DNA of 64,000 bases from an uncultured Clostridia bacterium (GTDB taxonomy: Bacteria; Bacillota; Clostridia; Oscillospirales; Acutalibacteraceae). The notes beneath the pieces were generated by a model. It searched no databases. It was not told where the DNA came from and saw only the letters and a list, made by a program, of their open reading frames with translations. The DNA lies in contig CANQGK010000004.1 in NCBI GenBank assembly GCA_947623175.1, forward strand, positions 52,491-116,490, in the 5' to 3' direction. The first letter of the stretch is position 1; each line of letters begins with the position of its first letter. Below, piece by piece: positions 43,177-52,145 of the stretch. Both the position numbers and the translations under genes were made by a program.

Positions 43177-44769
43177 GTGACTGATTTAAAACGCGAAATT
43201 GAAAGACGGCGCACTTTTGCCATTATATCTCACCCGGACGCCGGTAAAACCACCCTGACCGAAAAATTCCTCTTATACGGCGGCGCTATACAGACCGCAG
43301 GCTCGGTTAAAGGAAAAGCCACCGCAAAGCATGCGGTAAGCGATTGGATGGATCTCGAAAAGCAAAGAGGTATATCGATAACCTCATCCGTAATGCAATT
43401 TGAGTACGAGGGTTATTGCATCAATATTCTCGATACCCCCGGTCACCAGGACTTTTCGGAGGATACCTACCGCACCCTCATGGCGGCGGACAGCGTCGTA
43501 ATGGTTATAGACGCCGCAAAGGGTATTGAGGCGCAAACCCGAAAGCTTTTTAAGGTAGTCGCAAGAAGGCATATACCGATTTTCACCTTTATCAACAAGC
43601 TTGACCGCGAGGCGCGGGATCCGTTTGAGCTTTTGGACGAGCTTGAAAAGGAGTTCGGCATAGGCACCTATCCCGTAAATTGGCCCATAGGCTCTGGCGT
43701 GAGCTTCAGAGGAGTATTTGACCGTGACAAGCGCGAAATTCTCTCTTTCGCCGACCTGCACAGAGGTCAGGAACGCATTAAACCCACTCCCTGCGATATA
43801 AACGATACCGAAAAGCTCGATACGCTTATAGGTCCGTATCAGCGCGCGGAATTGGTAGACCAGATCGAATTGCTCGACGGCGCAAGCTTTGAATTTGACC
43901 TTGAAAAGGTGCGCCGCGGCGAATTGAGCCCCGTATTTTTCGGCTCCGCGCTTACCAATTTCGGCGTCGAGCCTTTTCTTGAAAATTTTCTGAAAATGAC
44001 CACCTCCCCCCTTCCGCGAATTTCGGGCGAGGAAGAGATCGATCCGTTTGAGGATAATTTTTCGGCGTTTGCCTTTAAAATTCAGGCGAATATGAACAAG
44101 AACCACCGCGACAGGATCACCTTTTTCCGGATCTGCTCGGGTAAATTTGAGCGCGGCGCCGATTATTTTCACGTTCAGACGGGCAAGCCCGTAAGGCTTT
44201 CACAGCCTCAGCAGATGATGGCGGAGGAACGGCAGATAATTAACGAAGCTTACGCCGGAGATATAATCGGCGTATTCGATCCCGGTATTTACTCCATAGG
44301 AGATACCGTTTGTTCGCAAAACCACAAGGTCAAATACGAGGGGATACCCACCTTTGCGCCGGAGCATTTCACCCTTATCGAGCAAAAGGATTCGCTGAAA
44401 AGAAAGCAATTTGTAAAAGGCGTTGAGCAAATAGCCAGAGAAGGCGCGATACAAATATTTCACGAGCCTAATTCCGGTATGGAAAAGGTAATCGTGGGGG
44501 TTGTCGGCGTACTGCAATTCGACGTTTTGGAGTACCGGCTCAAAAACGAATACAACGTAGACGTAATACGCAACGACCTTCCCTATCAATACATTCGCTG
44601 GGTTATGAATAAGGATATCGACGTCAAAAAGCTCAACGTCACCTCCGACACCAAATGGGTTCAGGATTTTAAGGGCAACAACCTGCTTATATTCACAAGC
44701 GAATGGAATATAAATTGGGCGCTCGAAAAAAACGAGGGCTTGATACTCGAAGATTTCAGCAAGGATTAA
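43177..44769 (+). CDS. prfC: Peptide chain release factor 3
   Basis: 530 residues from GTG at 43177 with AAAGGAG 7 bases upstream. A translational GTPase: the P-loop is SHPDAGKTTLTEK (about 18-30), G3 is DTPGHQDFSEDT, and G4 is NKLD. RF3 removes RF1 and RF2 from the ribosome after termination. It is followed by rimM after 4 bases, an uncommon neighbour. Confidence 0.96.
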   Translation: MTDLKREIERRRTFAIISHPDAGKTTLTEKFLLYGGAIQTAGSVKGKATAKHAVSDWMDLEKQRGISITSSVMQFEYEGYCINILDTPGHQDFSEDTYRTLMAADSVVMVIDAAKGIEAQTRKLFKVVARRHIPIFTFINKLDREARDPFELLDELEKEFGIGTYPVNWPIGSGVSFRGVFDRDKREILSFADLHRGQERIKPTPCDINDTEKLDTLIGPYQRAELVDQIELLDGASFEFDLEKVRRGELSPVFFGSALTNFGVEPFLENFLKMTTSPLPRISGEEEIDPFEDNFSAFAFKIQANMNKNHRDRITFFRICSGKFERGADYFHVQTGKPVRLSQPQQMMAEERQIINEAYAGDIIGVFDPGIYSIGDTVCSQNHKVKYEGIPTFAPEHFTLIEQKDSLKRKQFVKGVEQIAREGAIQIFHEPNSGMEKVIVGVVGVLQFDVLEYRLKNEYNVDVIRNDLPYQYIRWVMNKDIDVKKLNVTSDTKWVQDFKGNNLLIFTSEWNINWALEKNEGLILEDFSKD

Positions 44770-44773
44770 AATT

Positions 44774-45289
44774 ATGAAAAATAAATTTCTTGAAACGGGC
44801 AAAATAGTCGGAACACACGGTGTAAAGGGAGTTTTGCGGGTTCAGCCCTGGTGCGATTCCGCGGATTTTTTAAAACAGTTCGGGAGCGTTTTTACCGATA
44901 AGGAGGGCGTAAACCGCCTCGAAGTAACATCGGTACAGCCGCACGGAAATATCGTTCTTATGGCGGTAAAGGGCGTCGATTCTATAGAAAAAGCCGAAGT
45001 GCTGCGAAACCGGATAATTTACATTGACCGAAAAGACGTAAAGCTGCCCGAAAACCGCTATTTTATCGACGATCTGAAGGGCTGTACAGTTACCGACGCC
45101 GACAGCGGCGCCATTTTGGGGAAACTCACCGACGTTTCCGAAACGGGCGCAAACGACGTATGGCATATAACCAATAACGGCAGGGAGTACCTCGTTCCCG
45201 CCGTCGACGAGGTTATAGTGTCGGTAGATATCGACGCCGAGGCTATAGTAATTCGTCCTATAAAGGGGATTTTTGACGATGAGGATTGA
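44774..45289 (+). CDS. rimM: 16S rRNA maturation factor RimM
   Basis: 171 residues. The N-terminal TGKIVGTHGVKGVLRVQPW and the C-terminal PRC-barrel region with GREYLVPAVDEVIVSVD are standard. RimM assists maturation of the 30S head by binding S19. It overlaps trmD by 11 bases. The usual flanking genes rpsP (upstream) and rplS (downstream) are missing here. Confidence 0.96.
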   Translation: MKNKFLETGKIVGTHGVKGVLRVQPWCDSADFLKQFGSVFTDKEGVNRLEVTSVQPHGNIVLMAVKGVDSIEKAEVLRNRIIYIDRKDVKLPENRYFIDDLKGCTVTDADSGAILGKLTDVSETGANDVWHITNNGREYLVPAVDEVIVSVDIDAEAIVIRPIKGIFDDED

Positions 45290-46013
45290 TATTTTGACCC
45301 TTTTCCCCGAAATGTGCGAGGCGGTGCTCAACGAGAGCATTATCGGCAGAGCGCAAAAAGCGGGCAAGGTTGAAATAGTTTGCACCGATATACGCGATTT
45401 TTCCGGAAATAAGCACAACAAGGTCGACGATATGCCCTACGGCGGCGGTATGGGTATGATAATGGCGGCGTCCCCCATTTACGACTGCTATAAAAGCCTT
45501 TACGGCGGCGGAGAGCCGAAGCCGCACCTTATTTACATGTCGCCGCAGGGCGAAACCTTTAACCAAAAAAAGGCGGAGCAGCTGTCGAAATTAGACCGCC
45601 TTGTACTGCTTTGCGGGCATTACGAGGGGGTTGACCAGCGGGTTATAGACGAAATCGTCGACGAGGAAATATCGATAGGCGATTTTGTGCTTACGGGCGG
45701 AGAATTGCCCGCGCTTGCGGTCGCCGACGCCGTTTGCCGAATGCTTCCGGGCGTTTTGTCGGACGATATATGCTTCGAAGAGGAAAGCCATTTTTCGGGG
45801 CTGCTCGAGTACCCGCAATACACCCGCCCCGCCGTTTGGCACGAAAAAGCCGTGCCGGAGGTTTTGCTTTCGGGAAATCATAAGGAAATCGACAATTGGC
45901 GACAAATAATGTCGATAATCAACACTCGAGAAAAGCGCCCCGATATGTTTGGAAAATATTCCCTTTCGGAAAAGGAAATAAAGCTTTTGAAAAAGTATAA
46001 TATTCCAATTTAA
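45279..46013 (+). CDS. trmD: tRNA (guanine37-N1)-methyltransferase
   Basis: 244 residues from the ATG at 45279 (MRIDILTLFPEM); a TTG six bases earlier is the alternative. Hallmarks of the knotted SPOUT enzyme: DDMPYGGGMGMIM, LLCGHYEGVDQRVID and SIGDFVLTGGELPALAVADA. It makes m1G37, which prevents frameshifting. It is translationally coupled to rimM. Confidence 0.97.
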   Translation: MRIDILTLFPEMCEAVLNESIIGRAQKAGKVEIVCTDIRDFSGNKHNKVDDMPYGGGMGMIMAASPIYDCYKSLYGGGEPKPHLIYMSPQGETFNQKKAEQLSKLDRLVLLCGHYEGVDQRVIDEIVDEEISIGDFVLTGGELPALAVADAVCRMLPGVLSDDICFEEESHFSGLLEYPQYTRPAVWHEKAVPEVLLSGNHKEIDNWRQIMSIINTREKRPDMFGKYSLSEKEIKLLKKYNIPI

Positions 46014-46088
46014 TTATTAAAATTGCATAAATATATCGGTTCGCAACTTTGCGTTGTTGGATAAATATTAGAACTTTTTCACAAATAA

Positions 46089-46116
46089 TTGACTAAATCA
46101 TTAAATGTGTTATAAT
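46089..46116 (+). promoter_or_regulatory. Promoter of ptsH
   Basis: TTGACT (46089-46094), 16 bases, TATAAT (46111-46116). Transcription would begin near 46122, at the base of a strong hairpin. Confidence 0.8.
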
Positions 46117-46120
46117 GAGA

Positions 46121-46155
46121 ATGCAGCGGTGACAACGCACTGTTATCGACTGCAT
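46121..46155 (+). promoter_or_regulatory. 5'-end hairpin of the ptsH leader
   Basis: ATGCAG-CGGTGACA pairs with TGTTATCG-A-CTGCAT around an ACGCAC loop: 14 pairs, two of them G-T, with one bulged A. It starts at the predicted first base of the message, a position typical of mRNA-stabilising hairpins. The leader then continues unstructured for about 90 bases. Confidence 0.5.
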
Positions 46156-46247
46156 ACGGCAGTTAAAAACTTTTGTTTACATAAGAAGCTTTAGTTTACG
46201 TCCGATTTTAATCAAAAACAAAACATTAACCGTAAGGAGATTTGGCA

Positions 46248-46511
46248 ATGTGCGTTAAAGAAGTCGTTATTAAAAATCAGGCAGGTTTGCACGCTCGTCC
46301 GGCAACCTTCTTTATCCAGAAAGCTAACGAATATAAAAGCTCTATCTGGGTTGAAAAGGATGAAAGAAAAGTAAACGCAAAAAGTCTTTTGGGTGTTCTT
46401 TCGCTCGGAATAGTAGGCGGAACCGAAATCAAGATTATCGTCGACGGTTCCGACGAAAAAGAGGCGCTCGAAGGTCTTGTAAATTTGTTGGAATCGGGTT
46501 TTGTGGATTAA
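46248..46511 (+). CDS. ptsH: Phosphocarrier protein HPr
   Basis: 87 residues from the ATG at 46248 (AAGGAG 8 bases upstream). Both key sites are exact: His15 in GLHARPATFF, phosphorylated by enzyme I, and Ser46 in NAKSLLGVL, the HPr-kinase target used for carbon catabolite control in Firmicutes. This makes HPr, not the regulatory paralogue Crh, the right call. It is a single-gene unit apart from ptsI. Confidence 0.95.
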   Translation: MCVKEVVIKNQAGLHARPATFFIQKANEYKSSIWVEKDERKVNAKSLLGVLSLGIVGGTEIKIIVDGSDEKEALEGLVNLLESGFVD

Positions 46512-46545
46512 ATCCGCAGATCGGTTATGTAATTTATAACGTATT

Positions 46546-46576
46546 AAAAAAGGACGGTTTTTCGCCGTCCTTTTTG
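46546..46576. terminator. Bidirectional terminator between ptsH and serA
   Basis: AAAAAGGACGG and CCGTCCTTTTT form a stem around TTTTTCG, with A and T runs on both sides, serving two convergent genes. Confidence 0.93.
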
Positions 46577-46592
46577 CTGTTCGATATTAAGC

Positions 46593-47753
46593 TCAGATAA
46601 CGCGTACTTTGATTATACCCTCAATAGCGCCGATTTCGGCGGCTACTTTATCGGTATCGGCGGAGCCGATATCGAGCATCGTATAGGCGTAATCTCCGCG
46701 TGATTTGTTAAGCAGATTTTCGATATTGACACCCGCTCCCGCGATAACGCCGGTAATGGCGGTAAGCATATTCGGAATATTCTTATGAATCACGCAGACA
46801 CGGTGCTTGCCGCTTCTGGGCATTGTAATTTCGGGAAGGTTTACGGAGTTTACTATATTGCCGTTTTCGATATAATCGATAAGCTCCTTTGCCGCCATCG
46901 AAGCGCAGTTATCCTCCGATTCGGGGGTTGACGCGCCGAGGTGCGGGATGGCGATAATGCCGTCGACGTCAAGAATATCGTCGGTCGGAAAATCGGTCAC
47001 ATAGGAAGCAACCTTGCCCGATTCCAAAGCCGCCTTTATCGCGGTTGACTCAACCAATCCGGCGCGCGAGAAGTTAAGAATGCGTACACCGTTCTTCATC
47101 TTGGCTATCGCTTCGGCATTTATAAGATTTTTGGTAGAGTCGGTAAGCGGAACATGAACGGTGATATAATCGCATTTTGAGAAAATTTCGTTGATATCGT
47201 TTATATAAACCGCGTTATGATTTAGGTTCCAGGCGGATTTCACCGAAAGATAAGGATCATAACCGAAAACGGTCATGCCCAAATGATTTGCGGCGTTTGC
47301 GACCATAACGCCTATTGCGCCGAGGCCTATAACGCCCAGGGTTTTACCCTTGATTTCGGGGCCGGCAAAGGCGGATTTGCCCTTTTCGACCATCTTGCCC
47401 ACTTCGTCGCCGTTGCCCTTTAAGGTTTTAGCCCATTCGATGCCGGAAACAACGCGGCGCGAAGACATAAGCAAGCCCGCCAAAACAAGCTCCTTAACCG
47501 CATTTGCGTTTGCGCCGGGAGTGTTGAAAACCACGATACCGCTCTCGGAGCAGCGATCGATGGGAATATTGTTTGTGCCGGCGCCCGCGCGGGCGATAGC
47601 CTTTAAGGTTTCGGGAAATTCGGTATCATGCAAAGATGCGGAACGAACTATGGCGCCGTCGGCATTTTCAACCTCGTCGCCTATCGTATATTTATCGTCA
47701 AATACGTCAAGACAGCTTTTGGCAATCTTATTATAGGTTTTAATTTTATACAT
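46593..47753 (-). CDS. serA: D-3-phosphoglycerate dehydrogenase
   Basis: 386 residues. The NAD-binding loop is GKTLGVIGLGAIGVMVANAA (about 140-160), the catalytic His-Glu region is in IAIPHLGASTPESEDNCA, and a C-terminal ACT domain (about 315-386) suggests serine feedback. It catalyses the first step of serine synthesis. The ATG overlaps the serC stop as TAATG. Confidence 0.95.
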   Translation of the reverse strand: MYKIKTYNKIAKSCLDVFDDKYTIGDEVENADGAIVRSASLHDTEFPETLKAIARAGAGTNNIPIDRCSESGIVVFNTPGANANAVKELVLAGLLMSSRRVVSGIEWAKTLKGNGDEVGKMVEKGKSAFAGPEIKGKTLGVIGLGAIGVMVANAANHLGMTVFGYDPYLSVKSAWNLNHNAVYINDINEIFSKCDYITVHVPLTDSTKNLINAEAIAKMKNGVRILNFSRAGLVESTAIKAALESGKVASYVTDFPTDDILDVDGIIAIPHLGASTPESEDNCASMAAKELIDYIENGNIVNSVNLPEITMPRSGKHRVCVIHKNIPNMLTAITGVIAGAGVNIENLLNKSRGDYAYTMLDIGSADTDKVAAEIGAIEGIIKVRVI

Positions 47754-48835
47754 TACGCGTTTTCCTCCTCGAATTTTTTCATAAATTCAACCAGCTTTTC
47801 AACGCCCTCAACCGGCATTGCGTTGTAAATGGAGGCTCTCATACCGCCTACGGTACGGTGACCCTTGATATTTACGAAGCCGGCTTTTTTGGCTTCCGCC
47901 ACAAATTTGGCGTCGAGCTCGTCGTTGCCGGTGACAAACGGAACGTTCATAATCGAACGGTCCTCGGGAACTACCGTGCCCTTGAAAAGCTTGCTGTTGT
48001 CAAGAAAATCATAAAGAATTTTCGCCTTCTTTTCGTTGATTTCCTTCATTTTTTCAAGCCCGCCCATTTTCTTTATCCACTTAAAGGTAAGTCCGGCAAT
48101 GTAAATCGCATAGCACGGCGGAGTATTGAACATAGAGCCGTTTTCGGCGTGGGTTGCATAGTTAAGCATGGTCGGGGTAATATCCATAGCGTTTCCGATA
48201 AGGTCCTTGCGGATAATTACTATAGTAACGCCTGCCGGAGCCACGTTTTTCTGAGCGCCGGCATAGAGCATACCAAACTTTGTAACGTCGATAGGCTCGG
48301 ATAAAATGCAGCTCGAAATATCCGCAACCAGCGGAACGTCGCCGGTATCAGGCAGGGTGTGATATTTGGTACCGTAAATGGTATTGTTAAGACAGATATG
48401 AACGTAGTCGGCGTCCTTGTCAAAATCGGCGGCGGTGGTTTTTGGGATATAGCTGAAGGTCTTATCCTTAGAAGACGCAACCTCGCGTGCGGCGCCGTAA
48501 CGCGCGGCTTCCTTATAAGCCTTGGTAGCCCACTGACCGGTAATTATATAATCCGCTTTGCCGTTTTTGGTCATAAGGTTAAGCGGGATCATCGCAAATT
48601 GCGTGGACGCGCCTCCCTGCAAAAAAAGCACCTCGTAATTATCGGGAATATTCATAATATCGCGAAGATTTGCCTCGGTCTCGTCAAATATCGCCTGATA
48701 CTCCTTTGAACGGTGAGACATTTCCATAACCGATTGTCCGGTTTCACCGTATTCCAACATTTCCGCAGCGGCGGTCTTAAGCACCTCTTCGGGCAGCATG
48801 GAAGGACCTGCGCTGAAATTATAAACTCTTGCCAT
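47753..48835 (-). CDS. serC: Phosphoserine aminotransferase
   Basis: 360 residues. The opening YNFSAGPSMLPEEVLK is diagnostic, and the PLP lysine is in MLYAGAQKNVAPAGV (about 195). It converts 3-phosphohydroxypyruvate to phosphoserine with glutamate. First gene of the serCA operon, driven by a consensus promoter; serB is not in the window. Confidence 0.97.
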   Translation of the reverse strand: MARVYNFSAGPSMLPEEVLKTAAAEMLEYGETGQSVMEMSHRSKEYQAIFDETEANLRDIMNIPDNYEVLFLQGGASTQFAMIPLNLMTKNGKADYIITGQWATKAYKEAARYGAAREVASSKDKTFSYIPKTTAADFDKDADYVHICLNNTIYGTKYHTLPDTGDVPLVADISSCILSEPIDVTKFGMLYAGAQKNVAPAGVTIVIIRKDLIGNAMDITPTMLNYATHAENGSMFNTPPCYAIYIAGLTFKWIKKMGGLEKMKEINEKKAKILYDFLDNSKLFKGTVVPEDRSIMNVPFVTGNDELDAKFVAEAKKAGFVNIKGHRTVGGMRASIYNAMPVEGVEKLVEFMKKFEEENA

Positions 48836-48869
48836 AAAGTTTTACCTCCAAAAATAGTACTATTAATAG

Positions 48870-48898
48870 ATTATATTCGCGAAGGGCGGTTTTGTCAA
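48870..48898 (-). promoter_or_regulatory. Consensus promoter of serCA
   Basis: On the minus strand TTGACA (48893-48898), exactly 17 bases, TATAAT (48870-48875). Transcription starts about 28 bases before serC, leaving no room for a T-box or riboswitch. Confidence 0.92.
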
Positions 48899-48990
48899 TA
48901 GGTTTGTTAAAAAAATAACGGATTTTTTCAAAATTTTCCGTAAAATCCGCAAACTTTGTTAAATTTATAACAATATGCCGGTAATATTAT

Positions 48991-49040
48991 CCTATAAAGG
49001 CTTTGCGGGATTAAACCTATAAAGGCTTTGCGGGATTAAA
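48991..49040. repeat. Two-copy 25-bp tandem repeat
   Basis: CCTATAAAGGCTTTGCGGGATTAAA occurs twice in a row (48991-49015 and 49016-49040) with no mismatch, ending five bases before the -35 box of the cohesin-protein promoter. Confidence 0.95.
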
Positions 49041-49044
49041 GCTG

Positions 49045-49073
49045 TTGACATAAATTTTTATATGTGATATATT
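49045..49073 (+). promoter_or_regulatory. Promoter of the cohesin-domain gene
   Basis: TTGACA (49045-49050), 17 bases, TATATT (49068-49073). The start codon is about 30 bases past the predicted first transcribed base. Confidence 0.82.
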
Positions 49074-49108
49074 TAAATCATATAACAGCGAAGGAGTATC
49101 GGCAAGTA

Positions 49109-50230
49109 ATGAAAACGTTTTTTAAAAAACCCGTTTCGTATATTTTGGTTTTATGCTTATTGCTTTGTACCGCTCTGCCCGCGCTCGGCGTTTCCGCCGC
49201 TATCGTGGAAAAAGGACAAATCACCATAGGCACGGTATCCGGCAACGTAGGCGATACCGTAATAGTGCCCGTAACGATTGCCGAAAATCCCGGAATTGCA
49301 GCGGTTACCGTTTCCATAACCTACGATTCTTCCGCTTTGGAATTTATCGAGGATTTACGCGGCGACGTTTTGTATGAATATATGACCAAGGCGCATCCGA
49401 CGCGAAACATTATACGGCTTGTCACCTGCGAGCAGGGCAACAAGCACAACAACGGCACCCTGGTAAATCTGAAGTTTAAAATTGCCGACAAAGCGGCTCC
49501 GGGGCTTTATAAAATGGATATGATATACCGCGCGGGGGATTTTTGCAATTGGAAGCTTGATAAAATCATGCCCTCCGTTACTCCGGGCGGCGTCAACGTA
49601 AATCTTACAGTAGACAATTGCCCTCACGCAAGCTACGGCGAATGGACGCTCGCGGCGATAGCCACCTGTACCGAACCCGGCGCGGAAAAGCGCATTTGTA
49701 ATTTTTGCGGACATGTCGAGCTGCGCGATACCGCCCCGTTAGGACATGAATATTCGGACAAATTTACCATAGACAAACCGGCTACCGAGAAAGAAACCGG
49801 ACTTATGTCGCGCCACTGCATACGCTGTTCATCCTTTATCGATCAGATATCCTATACTCTCGAACAAAGTGACGAGGGTGATTTTGACAATACGATTTAC
49901 GAAGAAGTAGCTCCCAACGACACTATAAACGATATTTATAAGGAGCAATACCCCGACCCGCCGGACGAAATCTCTTCCGAAAACGATTCGCAAAGCACAC
50001 CCTCAAAACCTGCGGAATCCGCAATCGACGAAACCTCTTCGTCCGACGCCCCGGAAAGTACCGACGGCATCCCCGACGCCGTTGCACCGAAGCCAAACGA
50101 TTATATACCCGACGAGCTTATAAGGATGACCGTTAAGGGCAAAATCGCGCAAATAATACCCGAAATCGATTCGATAATCAAATATATAAAAATCGCGCTG
50201 CTTCCCCTATTTGCTTTCAATCTTTTTTAA
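49109..50230 (+). CDS. Secreted cohesin-domain surface protein
   Basis: 373 residues from ATG at 49109 (AAGGAG 12 bases upstream, rather long). A signal peptide covers about residues 1-31. Residues 36-170 look like a cohesin fold: GTVSGNVGDTVIVPVTI, an AAVTVSITYDSSALEF strand and a late GTLVNLKFKIADKA strand. Residues 185-255 contain three or four C-x2-C pairs (CNFCG, CIRC) as in cysteine-rich repeats of Clostridial surface proteins. A Ser/Pro/Asp/Glu-rich spacer follows, and residues 350-373 could be a weak hydrophobic anchor. Cohesins bind dockerins; no dockerin gene is nearby. Confidence 0.8.
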   Translation: MKTFFKKPVSYILVLCLLLCTALPALGVSAAIVEKGQITIGTVSGNVGDTVIVPVTIAENPGIAAVTVSITYDSSALEFIEDLRGDVLYEYMTKAHPTRNIIRLVTCEQGNKHNNGTLVNLKFKIADKAAPGLYKMDMIYRAGDFCNWKLDKIMPSVTPGGVNVNLTVDNCPHASYGEWTLAAIATCTEPGAEKRICNFCGHVELRDTAPLGHEYSDKFTIDKPATEKETGLMSRHCIRCSSFIDQISYTLEQSDEGDFDNTIYEEVAPNDTINDIYKEQYPDPPDEISSENDSQSTPSKPAESAIDETSSSDAPESTDGIPDAVAPKPNDYIPDELIRMTVKGKIAQIIPEIDSIIKYIKIALLPLFAFNLF

Positions 50231-50262
50231 AGAATTATAAATTATCGATTTTATACAGCAAG

Positions 50263-50297
50263 AACGCTCCCGTCAGAAATCCCGCGGGAGCGTTTTT
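50263..50297 (+). terminator. Terminator of the cohesin-domain gene
   Basis: AACGCTCCCG (50263-50272) pairs with CGGGAGCGTT (50285-50294), followed by TTTTTG. Confidence 0.92.
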
Positions 50298-50325
50298 GTA
50301 TTTCGTTTTAAAAAATAAAATAAAA

Positions 50326-50994
50326 TCATTTTACCGCAAGCCGAAAGCTTTCGTCTATTCTTCGGCAAATTTCATCTGTCGGCAGGCTGTTATCGAGAAT
50401 TACGGTATACCAGCTTTTCTTGTTCATATGCCAGCCCGGAAAATAATTTTTAAAATCTACGGTGCTCTCCATAAGCTCCGGCTTCAAACGCAAATCGAGA
50501 ACCTCCGCCGGATCGTCCGACTTAAGTCCGAGCTTGCTTTTTGCGACCGTCAAAACGGCGCCGTACCATTTTTTGGTGTCCTTACGGCGCCAGACGGCAT
50601 TATCCGGAAACTTATCCCATAAATACTCCGGCTCGTCGCCGTACTTTTTTCTTACGTAAGCTATAAGCTCCAGAGTCTGAGCGCTTTTAAAAACGTCCGG
50701 ATCAAAGCAGTTTTGCGAAATATCGGTTAAAACCTCTTCGCACTCCGCTCTCGCCTTGCCGACAAAGGAGCCTACGGACGAGGCGACCTTATAAAGCGAA
50801 TATTCCTCGTCGGTCGAGCGGTCGATCATTTTTGTGGAAACGCCGCCGTTTTCAAAAACAAAAACCTGCAATATAAACTTATCCTCCAAAACGGACGTCG
50901 CATATTCGTACTTTTCGGCGGACTTTGTAAAGCCGTAGCTTAAAAGGCGGGAAACGTTCGGCTTTCTTCGTACAAAGAATTTTTCTTCGAACAT
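50326..50994 (-). CDS. MmcQ/YjbR-family protein
   Basis: 222 residues. The C-terminal half (about 105-220) is the MmcQ/YjbR DNA-binding-like domain, with KWYGAVLTVAKSKLGL, YFPGWHMNKKSWYTVIL and a final IDESFRLAVK. The N-terminal hundred residues are an extension with no recognised fold. It is the last gene of the citrate-pathway operon, 1 base after the dehydrogenase gene. The family has no settled function. Confidence 0.85.
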   Translation of the reverse strand: MFEEKFFVRRKPNVSRLLSYGFTKSAEKYEYATSVLEDKFILQVFVFENGGVSTKMIDRSTDEEYSLYKVASSVGSFVGKARAECEEVLTDISQNCFDPDVFKSAQTLELIAYVRKKYGDEPEYLWDKFPDNAVWRRKDTKKWYGAVLTVAKSKLGLKSDDPAEVLDLRLKPELMESTVDFKNYFPGWHMNKKSWYTVILDNSLPTDEICRRIDESFRLAVK

Positions 50995-50995
50995 T

Positions 50996-52144
50996 TTAAA
51001 GCTTTTCTATGGTTTCCATTACGTAATCGCCGAGCTGTGAGCAGGTGGCGCCGTCGCTTCTTCCGGTGATCACGTATTTGGGCTCAAGCTCGGTACAGAT
51101 GTGAAGCGCTTTATTCAATTTATCGGCATATTCGGTAAATCCGATATGGCGCAGCATCATTTCGCTTGCCTTGAACATACTCGTCGGATTTGCATACATG
51201 CCTCTGCCCTCTTCCATCATGCGGGGCGCCGAGCCGTGTATTGCCTCGAACATAGCGTAAACGTCGCCCAAATTTGCACTGCCGGCGGTGCCTACGCCGC
51301 CTTGCAGCTGTGCCGCCTCATCGGTGATAATATCGCCGTAAAGGTTGGGAAGCAATATTACCTGGAATTTGGAGCGTACACGCGGATTTACAAGGTTTGC
51401 CGTCATAATATCGATGTACCAATCCTCCGCCTCTATGCCGGGATAATCCTTTGCCACCTCATGGCAGATTTCGGAAAATTTGCCGTCGGTCTTTTTCATA
51501 ATATTTGCCTTTGTAACAATGGCAACGTTGGTTTTACCGTTGTTCTTGGCATATTCAAAGGCGGCGCGGGCTATACGCTTTGTGCCGGCGTTTGTGGTAA
51601 CCTTAAAATCGAAGGCCAATGTATCGGGAATTTCCACCCCGCGTGAGCCCAAAACGTACTCGCCCTCGGTATTTTCACGGAAGAAGGTCCAATCGATACC
51701 GTCCTCCGGAACGGCTACGGGGCGAACGTTTGCATACAAATCAAGCTCACGGCGCATGGCGACGTTTGCACTTTCGAGCGTTCCGCCCTTTAAAGTGGTG
51801 GTAGGCGCCTTTAAAATAACGTTGCAGGCTTTTATTTCGGCTAAAACGTCGTCGGGAATAGCCTTGTTATGCGCAATGCGATTTTCAATGGTAAGACCCT
51901 CTATGGTGCGGATCTCAACCTTGCCGGCGGCAATTTCGTTCTTTAAAATAAAATTAAGAACCCTTACCGATTCGGCGGAAATAATCGGGCCGATGCCGTC
52001 GCCGCCGCAAACGCCGATAATAATTTTATCAAGCTTTTTATAATCGGTGTAGGCGTTGTCCTTTTCCATTTTGCGCTGTCTTGCTATCTGCTCCTCCAAA
52101 ATTGTGCGGAATTGCTCAACCGCCGCGTTTACATAGTTTTCCAT
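50996..52144 (-). CDS. icd: Isocitrate/isopropylmalate-type dehydrogenase, probable NAD-isocitrate dehydrogenase
   Basis: 382 residues from the ATG at 52142-52144 (GGAGAG 7 bases upstream; the longer frame overlaps the aconitase gene). GGDGIGPIISAESV and the active-site YANVRPV and LLPNLYGDIITDEAAQLQGG match the beta-decarboxylating dehydrogenase family. Placement directly after aconitase and Re-citrate synthase points to isocitrate rather than 3-isopropylmalate. Cofactor choice is not proved by sequence. Confidence 0.88.
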   Translation of the reverse strand: MENYVNAAVEQFRTILEEQIARQRKMEKDNAYTDYKKLDKIIIGVCGGDGIGPIISAESVRVLNFILKNEIAAGKVEIRTIEGLTIENRIAHNKAIPDDVLAEIKACNVILKAPTTTLKGGTLESANVAMRRELDLYANVRPVAVPEDGIDWTFFRENTEGEYVLGSRGVEIPDTLAFDFKVTTNAGTKRIARAAFEYAKNNGKTNVAIVTKANIMKKTDGKFSEICHEVAKDYPGIEAEDWYIDIMTANLVNPRVRSKFQVILLPNLYGDIITDEAAQLQGGVGTAGSANLGDVYAMFEAIHGSAPRMMEEGRGMYANPTSMFKASEMMLRHIGFTEYADKLNKALHICTELEPKYVITGRSDGATCSQLGDYVMETIEKL

Positions 52145-52145
52145 T

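Noticed and set aside
48991..49040. CRISPR-like repeat
   Set aside because: The two 25-bp units are adjacent with no spacer, so this is a plain tandem duplication.
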